Made by a program: the position numbers and the translations under genes. 19,294 nucleotides of DNA, taken from a bacterium. Its GTDB lineage: Bacteria > Patescibacteriota > Minisyncoccia > UBA6257 > 2-01-FULL-56-20. Positions 6,734 to 13,418 of the stretch are shown piece after piece. The notes beneath the pieces were generated by a model. That model was not told the DNA's origin and made no database searches. It was given only the letters and a program-made list of their open reading frames with translations. The first letter of the stretch is position 1. Each line of letters starts with the position of its first letter. Location of the stretch: NCBI GenBank assembly GCA_021801885.1, contig JAKABL010000008.1:1-19294 (forward strand), written 5' to 3'.

Positions 6734-7978
6734 ATGCTGAACATAAAAGAACTTACCAAGGCCTTGAAGCAGGTCGCTGATGAAAAAGGACTTGAGCCGG
6801 AAAAGGTCCTGGATGTGATCGAATCTTCGATCGCCGCGGCCTATAAAAGAGAGTATGCCGATCGGAGCGATGTGGTGAAGTGCAAGCTGGATCAAAAGAC
6901 CGGAGAACTTCATTTCTGGCAGGTGAAGACCGTGGTCGATGAGACTACGGTGCGTTTCGTTGCGGAGGGAGAGGAAGAGGCGGCAGTGGGGGAGGTGACT
7001 GCGGGAAGTGCTCCTGCAGAGAATGGAGGTGACGAGCAAAAACTTCCTCGCTTCAACGCGGAGCGGCATATTACGCTCGATGAGGCGCGCAAGATTGATC
7101 CCGAGGCGAAGGTAGGGGATGAAGTATCCTTTCCCCTCGAGACGTACGAAGAGTTTGGGCGCATTGCCGCACAGACGGCAAAGCAAGTCATTCTTCAAAA
7201 GCTTCGCGAATCGGAGCGCGATTCGATCCTCGCCGAGTGGCGCGGAAAGGAGGGGCAGATTGTGAGCGGTGTCGTGCAGCGCTTCGAGCGTGGCAATATT
7301 TTTGTGGACCTTGGGCGCACGATCGGCGTGATGTTTGCGAACGAATCGATCCCCGGCGAACATTATCGTGCGGGAGAGCGATTGCGTTTTCTCGTGCTCG
7401 CGGTACAGGAGGACACTCGTTTGCCGGGCATCATTCTTTCGCGGTCCCATCCGCGTTTTGTGGTCGAGCTTTTCAAGATGGAAGTGCCCGAGCTTACCGA
7501 GGATGCAATCGAGATTAAGGCCATCGCTCGGGAGCCCGGCAATCGCACAAAGATCGCGGCAGCCTCAAAGATGGAAGGCGTCGATCCCGTGGGCGCACTC
7601 GTTGGGCAGCGTGGAACGCGGGTCATGGCGGTCAATAATGAGCTTGGCAATGAAAAGATCGATATCATAGAGTGGGCCGATGACCCCGAGCAGTTCATTG
7701 CAAATGCGCTTTCGCCGGCGACCGTGGAACATGTTGAAATCTTGCCTCGCCGCGAAGCAAGGGCGTTCGTATTGGAAAATCAGCTTTCACTTGCGATCGG
7801 CAAAGGCGGACAGAATGTCCGCCTGGCGGCAAAGCTGAGCGGCTGGAAGATCGATGTGCGCTCCCAGGCCAATCCCGAAGAAGTGCAAGAGGGAGGAGTG
7901 GCAGGAATGCTCGAAGGACAGGATCAGGTTCAGGTGGAAGAAAGCGACGAGGAGCAGCACGAGGACCTCAGCATATAG
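6734..7978 (+). CDS. nusA: Transcription termination/antitermination factor NusA
   Basis: 414 residues. The N-terminal RNA-polymerase-binding domain (about 1-165) begins MLNIKELTKALKQVADEKGL and includes FPLETYEEFGRIAAQTAKQV; it contains an acidic Gly/Ala/Glu insertion around 77-105 that lengthens the protein beyond B. subtilis NusA (371). An S1 domain follows (GQIVSGVVQRFERGNIFVDL, about 173-245). Next are KH1 (VDPVGALVGQRGTRV, then EKIDIIEW) and KH2 (LSLAIGKGGQNVRLAAKLSG), and an acidic tail. There are no C-terminal acidic repeat domains as in E. coli. NusA binds RNA polymerase and nascent RNA to promote pausing and hairpin termination. The usual neighbours rimP and infB are absent. No Shine-Dalgarno precedes ATG 6734. 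An attenuator in its own leader suggests autoregulation. Confidence 0.95.
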   Translation: MLNIKELTKALKQVADEKGLEPEKVLDVIESSIAAAYKREYADRSDVVKCKLDQKTGELHFWQVKTVVDETTVRFVAEGEEEAAVGEVTAGSAPAENGGDEQKLPRFNAERHITLDEARKIDPEAKVGDEVSFPLETYEEFGRIAAQTAKQVILQKLRESERDSILAEWRGKEGQIVSGVVQRFERGNIFVDLGRTIGVMFANESIPGEHYRAGERLRFLVLAVQEDTRLPGIILSRSHPRFVVELFKMEVPELTEDAIEIKAIAREPGNRTKIAAASKMEGVDPVGALVGQRGTRVMAVNNELGNEKIDIIEWADDPEQFIANALSPATVEHVEILPRREARAFVLENQLSLAIGKGGQNVRLAAKLSGWKIDVRSQANPEEVQEGGVAGMLEGQDQVQVEESDEEQHEDLSI

Positions 7979-8029
7979 CCGTCTCGGAATCTTGCGCACA
8001 CAAACATAAATCTTAATCGTATATCTATC

Positions 8030-8572
8030 ATGTCACCCTGGGAGAACGTGCCGATAGGGAAGGATGCTCCGGAAAAATTCAATGCGGTCATTGAGATACC
8101 GCGGGGGAGTCGCAATAAGATAGAGTTCGACGAGGCGCTCGGACTTTTCAAGCTCGATCGCGTGCTCTATCCCTCATATCATTATCCGCTCGATTACGGA
8201 TTCATCCCCGAGACCCGCTCCGAAGACGGCGACCATCTCGATGTGCTCGTGATCGGCGGAGACCCGCTCTTCACTGGATGCGTGGCGGAGGTTCGGCCGA
8301 TCGCACTCATGCATATGGTGGATTCCGGGGATCCAGACGAAAAAGTGCTTGCGGTGTATGCCGACGATCCGCGCTTCGATGCGATCAAGGACCTCAAGGA
8401 TATTGAATCCTATAACCCCCATCTCCTGAAGGAGGTTATGAATTTCTTCGAGACCTATAAGATCCTCCAGAAGAAAGAGACCGCGGTATCGGGCTGGACG
8501 GATGCGGCCTCGGCAAAGCAAGAGATAGAGAAGACTCGCGAAACCTATCGAAAAGAAAAGGCCGATAAGTGA
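8030..8572 (+). CDS. ppa: Family I inorganic pyrophosphatase
   Basis: 180 residues, standard for soluble family I pyrophosphatase, which hydrolyses PPi to two phosphates and pulls biosynthetic reactions forward. Seen: EIPRGSRNKIEFD (22-34), YPLDYGFIPET (52-62), the metal-binding triad of aspartates D66, D68 and D71 in DGDHLDVLV, and VDSGDPDEKVLAV (97-109) with the second metal/phosphate cluster. The C-terminal tail from about 160 is Lys/Glu rich and probably helical. It lies 51 bp after nusA and 37 bp before clpP on the same strand; no terminator separates them, so a nusA-ppa-clpP transcript is likely. No Shine-Dalgarno is visible; a TATATC sequence 4 nt before the ATG is a weak possible -10. 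Confidence 0.95.
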   Translation: MSPWENVPIGKDAPEKFNAVIEIPRGSRNKIEFDEALGLFKLDRVLYPSYHYPLDYGFIPETRSEDGDHLDVLVIGGDPLFTGCVAEVRPIALMHMVDSGDPDEKVLAVYADDPRFDAIKDLKDIESYNPHLLKEVMNFFETYKILQKKETAVSGWTDAASAKQEIEKTRETYRKEKADK

Positions 8573-8609
8573 TCAGGAGTGCGGCAATAATTAATCAACA
8601 GACCCATTT

Positions 8610-9209
8610 ATGGAATACGAAAATCAATACCTAATTCCTACGGTCATCGAGAAGTCGCCGAATGGTGAGCGGGCATACGATATTTATTCCCGCCTGCTTA
8701 AAGAGCGCATCATTTTTCTCGGGGGCCCGGTGACCGATGCGGTAGCGAATACCGTCATCGCGCAGCTTCTTTTTCTCGAGCACGAGGATGCGAAGAAGGA
8801 CATCAAGCTGTATATCAACAGCCCCGGAGGATCCGTTACCGCGGGTATGGCCATCTATGACACCATGCAATATGTGAAGCCGGACGTATCCACGATGTGC
8901 GTGGGCATCGCCGCATCGATGGGCGCGTTCCTTCTCGCCTCGGGAAAAAAAGGAAAGCGCTTTGCACTGCCCAATTCGGAGATATTACTGCATCAGGTTG
9001 CGGTGGATTCGATCGGCGGACAGGCGACGGAAATAGAGATTTCCGCGCGGCAGATCCTTAAGACAAAGCAGCGACTGAACCAGGTGCTCGCAAAGCATAC
9101 GGGACAGAAGTTGGACAAGATCGAAAAGGATACTGAACGTGACTTTTGGCTCTCTGCCGAAGAGGCAAAAAGCTACGGCGTTATTGACGAAATCATCAAG
9201 AAGTCGTAG
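8610..9209 (+). CDS. clpP: ATP-dependent Clp protease proteolytic subunit
   Basis: 199 residues, full-length ClpP. The serine-protease triad is S103 (GIAASMGAF), H128 (LLHQV; most ClpPs have a Pro after HQ) and D178 (DTERDFWLSA). Also present are the SPGGSVTAGMAIYDTMQ oxyanion/fold motif (71-87) and the handle segment ISARQILKTKQRLNQVLAKH. ClpP forms a double heptamer degrading proteins fed by ClpX or ClpC; no Clp ATPase gene is in the window. The N-terminus MEYENQYLIPTVIEKSPNGE is normal for the family. An intrinsic terminator follows 28 bp downstream. Confidence 0.97.
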   Translation: MEYENQYLIPTVIEKSPNGERAYDIYSRLLKERIIFLGGPVTDAVANTVIAQLLFLEHEDAKKDIKLYINSPGGSVTAGMAIYDTMQYVKPDVSTMCVGIAASMGAFLLASGKKGKRFALPNSEILLHQVAVDSIGGQATEIEISARQILKTKQRLNQVLAKHTGQKLDKIEKDTERDFWLSAEEAKSYGVIDEIIKKS

Positions 9210-9237
9210 CAGAGCAGATTGCGCGCCCTGTCGAGAA

Positions 9238-9258
9238 CGGCCCTGCGGGGCCGCTTTT
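9238..9258 (+). terminator. Intrinsic terminator after clpP
   Basis: CGGCCC (9238-9243) pairs with GGGCCG (9248-9253), loop TGCG, followed by CTTTT. It ends the nusA-ppa-clpP block. Confidence 0.7.
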
Positions 9259-9268
9259 CGTTCCAGAG

Positions 9269-9277
9269 TTATCCACA
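9269..9277 (+). other. DnaA-box-like 9-mer TTATCCACA
   Basis: Exact match to the strong E. coli DnaA box consensus, alone in the intergenic region and 22 nt upstream of the -10 box of the candidate structured RNA. No further exact copies were noticed. May be coincidental. Confidence 0.35.
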
Positions 9278-9299
9278 GGCGCCCGCCGATGATTTTTTG

Positions 9300-9305
9300 T
9301 ATACT
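9300..9305 (+). promoter_or_regulatory. -10 box of the candidate structured RNA
   Basis: TATACT preceded by a T-run (TTTTTTG). No -35 match is obvious. A start 7 nt downstream falls on A9312, exactly the first base of the RNA's closing helix. Confidence 0.45.
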
Positions 9306-9311
9306 TACTAT

Positions 9312-9488
9312 AGGAACTTCACAGAAGCATATATCTATCTGGGCCGCTGCTATAGCGCGGCAGTATCTTGGCTTACGAGCCACACATTGGGATGCAACAC
9401 CCACAGAAGGTTGCACAGAGGTTTCAAGGGCAATTCCCTTTACGTCATTTATTATTACGACGAGGGCAATTGCCCTTTTATAGTTCCT
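9312..9488 (+). ncRNA. Candidate structured RNA of unknown family, about 177 nt or longer
   Basis: The ends pair: AGGAACT (9312-9318) with AGTTCCT (9482-9488). Inside are four local helices: GCCGC/GCGGC with inner GC/GC and a TATA loop (9343-9361); TGGCT/AGCCA with loop TACG (9369-9382); TGCAAC/GTTGCA (9393-9415); and a long hairpin AAGGGCAATT/AATTGCCCTT (9426-9477) enclosing CCCT/AGGG and CGTC/GACG. Further hairpins follow at 9531-9548 (CCTTATA/TATAAGG, loop TGGG) and 9651-9666, the latter followed by CTTTATT, so the transcript may extend to about 9678. Size fits 6S (short form) or RNase P/tmRNA (long form), but I found no RNase P core motifs, tmRNA tag or SRP motif, and the layout is not the 6S rod. 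The stretch 9210-9693 holds no credible protein gene. Confidence 0.45.
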
Positions 9489-9650
9489 GACGCGCGTTCG
9501 CAAGACCCTTTAATGGTCCTTTGCCGCCACCCTTATATGGGTATAAGGCAACCCGTTTTCATACTATTATTGATAGCTGCATTGTTGCACGGGGCATCGA
9601 ACCCATCCCATGCATGTTCCGCTTTTGCCGTACATACAAACAGCACGCAT

Positions 9651-9678
9651 CGCCCCGAAATGGGTGCGGCGCTTTATT
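9651..9678 (+). terminator. Possible terminator downstream of the structured RNA
   Basis: CGCCC (9651-9655) pairs with GGGTG (9662-9666, one G-U pair) and CTTTATT follows at 9672-9678 after a 5-nt gap. Weak; it could mark the 3' end of a longer RNA and lies 16 bp from the 3' end of the opposing tRNA-Gly. Confidence 0.3.
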
Positions 9679-9693
9679 GAGAGGATCGGGATG

Positions 9694-9764
9694 AGCGGGT
9701 AACGGGAGTCGGACCCGTGTCTTCACCTTGGAAGGGTGACATAATACCGTTATACCATACCCGC
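9694..9764 (-). tRNA. tRNA-Gly (anticodon UCC)
   Basis: 71 nt folding as a full cloverleaf on the minus strand. Acceptor arms are GCGGGTA/TACCCGC with discriminator U; the anticodon stem is TCACC/GGTGA around CTTCCAA (anticodon TCC); the T stem is ACGGG/CCCGT. CCA is not encoded, so a CCA-adding enzyme is needed. The T loop reads TCCGACT, with C where almost all elongator tRNAs have U55. The D stem contains a G-U pair. Confidence 0.93.
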
Positions 9765-9867
9765 GAGATGCGGACGGCGATGATGCCGCGCAAACACCCC
9801 ATAAGTAAATACTAAATATTCTTCAAAATCAAATCTTTTTTCAGAGAATTCCCGGAGCGGGTCATCC

Positions 9868-9896
9868 TTGATTTTCGGAGCCTATTCTGCTAAAAC
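9868..9896 (+). promoter_or_regulatory. Possible promoter of the coiled-coil membrane protein gene
   Basis: TTGATT (9868-9873), 17-bp spacer, TAAAAC (9891-9896), about 17 nt before ATG 9914. The -10 is a weak match. Confidence 0.35.
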
Positions 9897-9913
9897 TATC
9901 TTATTCGATTGCC

Positions 9914-10510
9914 ATGTCCAGCTTCTCGCGAAAGGCCCTCATATTTGTGATTTTCATCGCAGTAATAGCTGCAGGCTATGCCTTCGCGGCGTTTTGGCAG
10001 GGCCAGAACCGAATACCGAATTCGTTCACCACGGCCCGCAATCAGGGCGCCATCATCGCGGAAGCCATCGTGGCGACCTCTAATAGCTCCACTGCGGAAC
10101 TTGCGAAGATCGATCAATATGACAAGGAGGGTAATTATAGCCAAGCGCTTTCCCTTACGCGGGGCCTCGTGGCCCAGGCGAGCGGTCTTCGGGGTCAGGC
10201 CGTTGATCTTTCGAACCAGATCCAGACGATGACGCAGTCGCTTTCCGGGGTCAAAGATCTCGCGGCGCAACAAGATGCGCTTGAGGCCATTTCGAGCGAA
10301 CTCGCGCTCATCAATCAGCTTGTAAATTATAGCGGCGATCTTGGCAAGCTCCTTGATACACTTCAGGCTCGCTTCAGTGGACAATCGGGCACCAATGCGG
10401 AAGTCACGAGCGAAGTGACGCAGATCAACACCGATATCAACGCCATCAATAACTATAATAACCAAGCTACGCACGCACTTAAGGCCTTTGACGCCGCAGA
10501 AAACCCCTAG
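9914..10510 (+). CDS. Membrane-anchored coiled-coil protein of unknown function
   Basis: 198 residues. A single N-terminal membrane helix, ALIFVIFIAVIAAGYAFAAF (about 8-27), follows a short basic segment (MSSFSRK), predicting an N-in anchor with the rest outside. The remaining roughly 165 residues are Ala/Gln/Ser/Leu rich and helical with heptad-like spacing (LRGQAVDLSNQIQTMTQSL, then ISSELALINQLVNYSGDL) and no Cys or His. No family was recognised and no catalytic motif is visible. Stand-alone gene between tRNA-Gly and tRNA-Ile; no Shine-Dalgarno before the ATG. A structural or scaffolding envelope role is conceivable but unproven. Confidence 0.75.
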   Translation: MSSFSRKALIFVIFIAVIAAGYAFAAFWQGQNRIPNSFTTARNQGAIIAEAIVATSNSSTAELAKIDQYDKEGNYSQALSLTRGLVAQASGLRGQAVDLSNQIQTMTQSLSGVKDLAAQQDALEAISSELALINQLVNYSGDLGKLLDTLQARFSGQSGTNAEVTSEVTQINTDINAINNYNNQATHALKAFDAAENP

Positions 10511-10640
10511 TACGTTGTTTACTTATCGTTCCGTATCTTCTATTCTAAAGCAGGCGCGATCGATTTTATTTCGGTAATCGGCCATTATGATTGCATCTTT
10601 ATACCGATGTCCGTAGGTGGATATTGAAAAAGGCGCGAAA

Positions 10641-10712
10641 GGGCATGTAGCTCAACGGTAGAGCAGACGTCTTATACACGTCCGGTTCCAGGTTCGAATC
10701 CTGGCATGCCCA
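10641..10712 (+). tRNA. tRNA-Ile (anticodon UAU)
   Basis: 72-nt cloverleaf: acceptor GGGCATG/CATGCCC, D stem GCTC/GAGC, anticodon stem GACGT/ACGTC around CTTATAC, T stem CCAGG/CCTGG with normal loop TTCGAAT, discriminator A73. The anticodon reads TAT, for the AUA codon. CCA is not encoded (CTA follows the discriminator). Most bacteria decode AUA with a CAU tRNA modified to lysidine by TilS, so this anticodon is unusual. Confidence 0.9.
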
Positions 10713-10717
10713 CTACC

Positions 10718-10752
10718 GGCAAAAAGAAATCCCCGCATAATGCGGGGATTTC
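10718..10752. terminator. Terminator of ftsH, shared with tRNA-Ile
   Basis: GAAATCCCCGCA (10726-10737) pairs with TGCGGGGATTTC (10741-10752), a 12-bp stem with a TAA loop. On the minus strand the U-tract TCTTTTTG follows, directly after the ftsH stop. On the plus strand it lies 13 bp after tRNA-Ile with only a weak T-tract. Confidence 0.8.
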
Positions 10753-12582
10753 TTATGCGACCATAGGTTTTATCTTGAAGGGCTTAAGGACGGCATTGAA
10801 CTCGTCCTGCTCCAGCGTCTCCTTTTCAATGAGCGTATCCGCGATTTTTTTAAGTGCGGTTTTATGGGACTTCAGAACTCTCTCCGCCACCTCATAGGCA
10901 TGGGTAAGGAATTTCTTTACCTGTTCGTCGATCTCGCCGGCAACCTTCTCTGAATAATTCTTGTCGGTCGTAATTTCCCGTCCGAGGAAGATCATATCTT
11001 CGGTCTTGCCGAAGGTGATGGGACCGAGCTCGCTCATGCCGTAGCGGGTGACGAGCTTTCGCGCGAGGTCGGATGCCTCTTTGAGGTCGTTCGACGCGCC
11101 GGTCGAGATATCGCCGAAGGTCAGTTTTTCCGATGCGTACCCTCCCATCATCATGGCGAGGTCGGCCATGAACTGCGCGCGCGTTTTGAGGTGCACATCT
11201 TCGTTCGGGAGCTTCATGGTGTAGCCCCCCGCAAATCCTCGTGCGATGATGGAGACTTTTTGGACCGGGTCGGCGTCTTTGAGGGATGCCGCGACGAGCG
11301 CATGGCCTCCTTCATGGTACGCGGTGATCTCTTTTTCGTGCGCGGAAATGACCCTGGAGCGCCGCTCGGGGCCCATAATGACCTTTTCGGCCGCCTCGAG
11401 GAGATCGGCTTGGGTGACGGTCTTTTGTCCGTGACGCGCAGCGGCGATCGCCGCCTCGTTCATGAGATTCGCGAGGTCCGCACCGGAGAATCCCGGGGTA
11501 CGCTGGGCTACGCGGCGGAAATCGACATTTGCGTCGACGACCTTGCCTTGCGCATGGATTTTAAGAATGGCTTCGCGGTCATTCATATCGGGGAGGTCGA
11601 GAATGATGCGGCGGTCGAAGCGTCCGGGGCGGAGGAGTGCCGGGTCGAGCACATCGGGGCGGTTTGTGGCCGCAAGGACGATCACGCGCGTATCGCGGTC
11701 GAATCCGTCCATCTCCACGAGGATCTGATTGAGCGTTTGCTCCCGTTCATCATTGCCGCCGCCCATGCCTGCGCCGCGCTGGCGCCCGACTGCATCGATC
11801 TCGTCAATAAAGAGGATCGCCGGCGCAGAGCGCTTTGCGGTCATGAAGGCATCGCGGGTGCGGCTTGCGCCGACGCCGACGAACATTTCCACGAACTCCG
11901 ATGCCGAGATAAAGAAGAAGGGGACATTGCTTTCGCCGGCGATCGCGCGGGCGACGAGTGTCTTGCCGGTTCCCGGCGGGCCCATAAGGAGAATGCCGCG
12001 CGGGATGCGCGCGCCGAGATCGAGGAATTTCTTGGGATTCTTCAGAAAGTCGACGACCTCGATGAGTTCCTCTTTTGCTTCCTTAAGGCCCGCGACATCC
12101 TTAAATAGTATGCGATCTTTGAATGAGGATAGCTTAAGATTAGACCGCCCGAACGTGAAGGCCTGATTCGCCCCGGAACGCGCCTGACGGAACATGAACC
12201 AGAAGATGAAGCCAATACCCAAGAGTTCGAGAATCGGTACAATGAGAAGGCTGAGCCAATACGACCAACCACTTTGGTTGACCACCTGGAGATTCACTGC
12301 TTGGAGCTCCTGGCTGGTCACGCCGAGGTTTTTAAGGGTGTCCGTGATGTTCGTGCCGCTCTCCGTTTGTGATGTCGCGGCGCTACCGTCGGTCATGACG
12401 ATGTTCAGCTGGCTGCCGCTCACTTTGACTTCTTTCACCTGCCCCGCGGCGATATCGCTCGCGAGCTTGCTGAGGCTGATCGTTGCGGGCTGCGACGCGG
12501 GTGCGACAAAAAGCGAGAATAACAGCGAAATAACGATAAGGGTAATGACCGCCCAAAGGACATTCTTAGTAAGGTTTGACAT
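10753..12582 (-). CDS. ftsH: ATP-dependent zinc metalloprotease FtsH
   Basis: 609 residues with the full FtsH architecture. TM1 (about 8-27) is followed by an extracytoplasmic domain (28-105) and TM2 (about 107-130). The AAA module has Walker A GPPGTGKT (201-208), Walker B ILFIDEIDAVG (256-266) and the second region of homology TNRPDVLDPALLRPGRFDRR. The peptidase site is HEGGH (423-427) with likely third zinc ligand D499 (GASNDLKEASD). FtsH is a membrane-bound hexamer that degrades membrane and short-lived cytosolic proteins. The frame opens at ATG 12591, but that ATG overlaps the -10 box TATAATGAGG, so it cannot be in the mRNA. Start 12582 (MSNLTKN) lies 7 nt after the -10 and would be leaderless. 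Confidence 0.96.
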   Translation of the reverse strand: MSNLTKNVLWAVITLIVISLLFSLFVAPASQPATISLSKLASDIAAGQVKEVKVSGSQLNIVMTDGSAATSQTESGTNITDTLKNLGVTSQELQAVNLQVVNQSGWSYWLSLLIVPILELLGIGFIFWFMFRQARSGANQAFTFGRSNLKLSSFKDRILFKDVAGLKEAKEELIEVVDFLKNPKKFLDLGARIPRGILLMGPPGTGKTLVARAIAGESNVPFFFISASEFVEMFVGVGASRTRDAFMTAKRSAPAILFIDEIDAVGRQRGAGMGGGNDEREQTLNQILVEMDGFDRDTRVIVLAATNRPDVLDPALLRPGRFDRRIILDLPDMNDREAILKIHAQGKVVDANVDFRRVAQRTPGFSGADLANLMNEAAIAAARHGQKTVTQADLLEAAEKVIMGPERRSRVISAHEKEITAYHEGGHALVAASLKDADPVQKVSIIARGFAGGYTMKLPNEDVHLKTRAQFMADLAMMMGGYASEKLTFGDISTGASNDLKEASDLARKLVTRYGMSELGPITFGKTEDMIFLGREITTDKNYSEKVAGEIDEQVKKFLTHAYEVAERVLKSHKTALKKIADTLIEKETLEQDEFNAVLKPFKIKPMVA

Positions 12583-12589
12583 ATGCCTC

Positions 12590-12619
12590 ATTATACGGGC
12601 ATCCCGAGGATACCGTCAA
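12590..12619 (-). promoter_or_regulatory. Sigma70-type promoter of ftsH
   Basis: Minus strand TTGACG (12614-12619), 18-bp spacer, TATAAT (12590-12595), then 7 nt to ATG 12582. The position decides the ftsH start codon. Confidence 0.75.
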
Positions 12620-12637
12620 AATATACTACAACCGCTC

Positions 12638-12994
12638 TTACTCTCCGAACCAATGATAATGATATACGATAGGGATGTAGATGGCTGCAAGGATAAAGAA
12701 TAGCGCAAGGCCAGTCCCGATCGCGATGCGCGAGCCATAGCGTGGGGCGAGGTAGGCGACCACGATCATATAGGGAATCCATGAAATAATGGTGCCCACG
12801 AGCACAAACCATGCGTTTTGACCGACCGCTTTGGCGCCGCTCGTCTCGCCAATGAAAGCATATGCCACAAGCGTGAACACGGGCATGAGCGTGGCGAATC
12901 CCGAGAGCATGCGGTAGCCGCTTTCTTCCGCGGCTACGATGAGCACGGTGAAAATGCCGCCGGTCAGAAAATAAATGAGATAGCTTTTGATCAT
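12638..12994 (-). CDS. Small four-helix membrane protein (resembles DUF3147/GlpM-type)
   Basis: 118 residues from ATG 12994. Four hydrophobic helices are visible: SYLIYFLTGGIFTVLIVAA, LSGFATLMPVFTLVAYAFIG, NAWFVLVGTIISWIPYMIVV and IAIGTGLALFFILAAIYIPI. Short loops contain GETSGAKAVGQ and an aromatic C-terminus HYHWFGE. The pattern recalls the DUF3147/GlpM family of small inner-membrane proteins, but this is only a resemblance. TTG 13012 would extend the frame by six codons, but the -10 box at 13012-13017 overlaps it, favouring ATG 12994. It lies upstream of ftsH on the same strand with a 55-bp gap containing the ftsH promoter. Confidence 0.75.
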   Translation of the reverse strand: MIKSYLIYFLTGGIFTVLIVAAEESGYRMLSGFATLMPVFTLVAYAFIGETSGAKAVGQNAWFVLVGTIISWIPYMIVVAYLAPRYGSRIAIGTGLALFFILAAIYIPIVYHYHWFGE

Positions 12995-13011
12995 GGCTAT
13001 ACGATGGTTCA

Positions 13012-13040
13012 AGTATAAGAAAAGAGCGGCGACGATACAA
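13012..13040 (-). promoter_or_regulatory. Promoter of the four-helix membrane protein gene
   Basis: Minus strand TTGTAT (13035-13040), 17-bp spacer, TATACT (13012-13017). Predicted start about 11 nt before ATG 12994. Confidence 0.5.
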
Positions 13041-13074
13041 CTTTTATGGACGCGCGATGATTCCGGTGATGCAT

Positions 13075-13097
13075 ACGGCCTTTTGTCGGTCGTTTTT
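13075..13097 (+). terminator. Orphan plus-strand terminator-like hairpin
   Basis: ACGGCC (13075-13080) pairs with GGTCGT (13088-13093, one G-U pair) followed by TTTTT. There is no plus-strand gene upstream for it to terminate. Confidence 0.35.
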
Positions 13098-13110
13098 ATG
13101 CGATGGATAT

Positions 13111-13140
13111 AAAAACATCGCCTTAACGGGCGATGTTTTT
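13111..13140. terminator. Bidirectional terminator hairpin
   Basis: AAAAACATCGCC (13111-13122) pairs with GGCGATGTTTTT (13129-13140), 12 bp with a 6-nt loop, symmetrical A/T tails. On the minus strand it directly follows the short two-helix membrane protein gene. Confidence 0.75.
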
Positions 13141-13161
13141 ATCCTCGGAAGAGGTCGGAAT

Positions 13162-13308
13162 CTATGCCGATTTCTTCTCAAGCGCCGCCCAAAGGGCAAG
13201 GATCGCAATGAGGATGCCGAGGATCATGAGCCACGTCGTCGATCCGCCCATAGAGGCGAAGAGGATGACGAGAAGCCCAAAAATGAAGTTAATCCACTGC
13301 TTCCACAT
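13162..13308 (-). CDS. 48-residue two-helix membrane protein (SPW-repeat-like)
   Basis: From ATG 13308 the product begins MWKQWINFIFGLLVILFASM and continues with a second helix WLMILGILIAILALWAALE, ending in EKKSA. The W-x-x-W-x-N-x-x-x-G start resembles SPW-repeat membrane proteins, though the SPW tripeptide itself is missing. The frame is open upstream to 13359, but those residues are lysine-rich and unlike the family. Possible -10 sequences (TATAAA or CATATA) lie 3-5 nt before the ATG. The 12-bp hairpin at 13111-13140 is its terminator. Function unknown. Confidence 0.6.
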   Translation of the reverse strand: MWKQWINFIFGLLVILFASMGGSTTWLMILGILIAILALWAALEKKSA

Positions 13309-13405
13309 AGATTTATATGAAATTATTACGATAATTCGGCCTTTCTTTAAGTATAGCAAATCGTTCTTCGGGCGGGGTATTGTTTCGAAGCCACTCGCTA
13401 TTTGG

Positions 13406-13411
13406 TATACT
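13406..13411 (+). promoter_or_regulatory. -10 box of the PAP2_C gene
   Basis: TATACT followed by 7 nt (GAACATC) and ATG 13419, predicting a leaderless message. The -35 is weak. The box also excludes the upstream in-frame codon at 13380 as a start. Confidence 0.5.
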
Positions 13412-13418
13412 GAACATC

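Noticed and set aside
9219..9680. 153-codon plus-strand ORF starting at TTG between clpP and tRNA-Gly
   Set aside because: It starts within 20 bp upstream of the clpP terminator and reads through it, has no ribosome-binding site, an odd Cys/His/Tyr-rich composition and no motif. The same DNA has strong RNA secondary structure.
11191..12108. 305-codon plus-strand ORF antisense to ftsH
   Set aside because: A shadow frame of the well-supported ftsH gene, caused by GC-biased codon usage; no promoter, SD or family motif.
12583..12591. FtsH start at ATG 12591
   Set aside because: This ATG overlaps the -10 hexamer TATAAT and would precede the transcript start.
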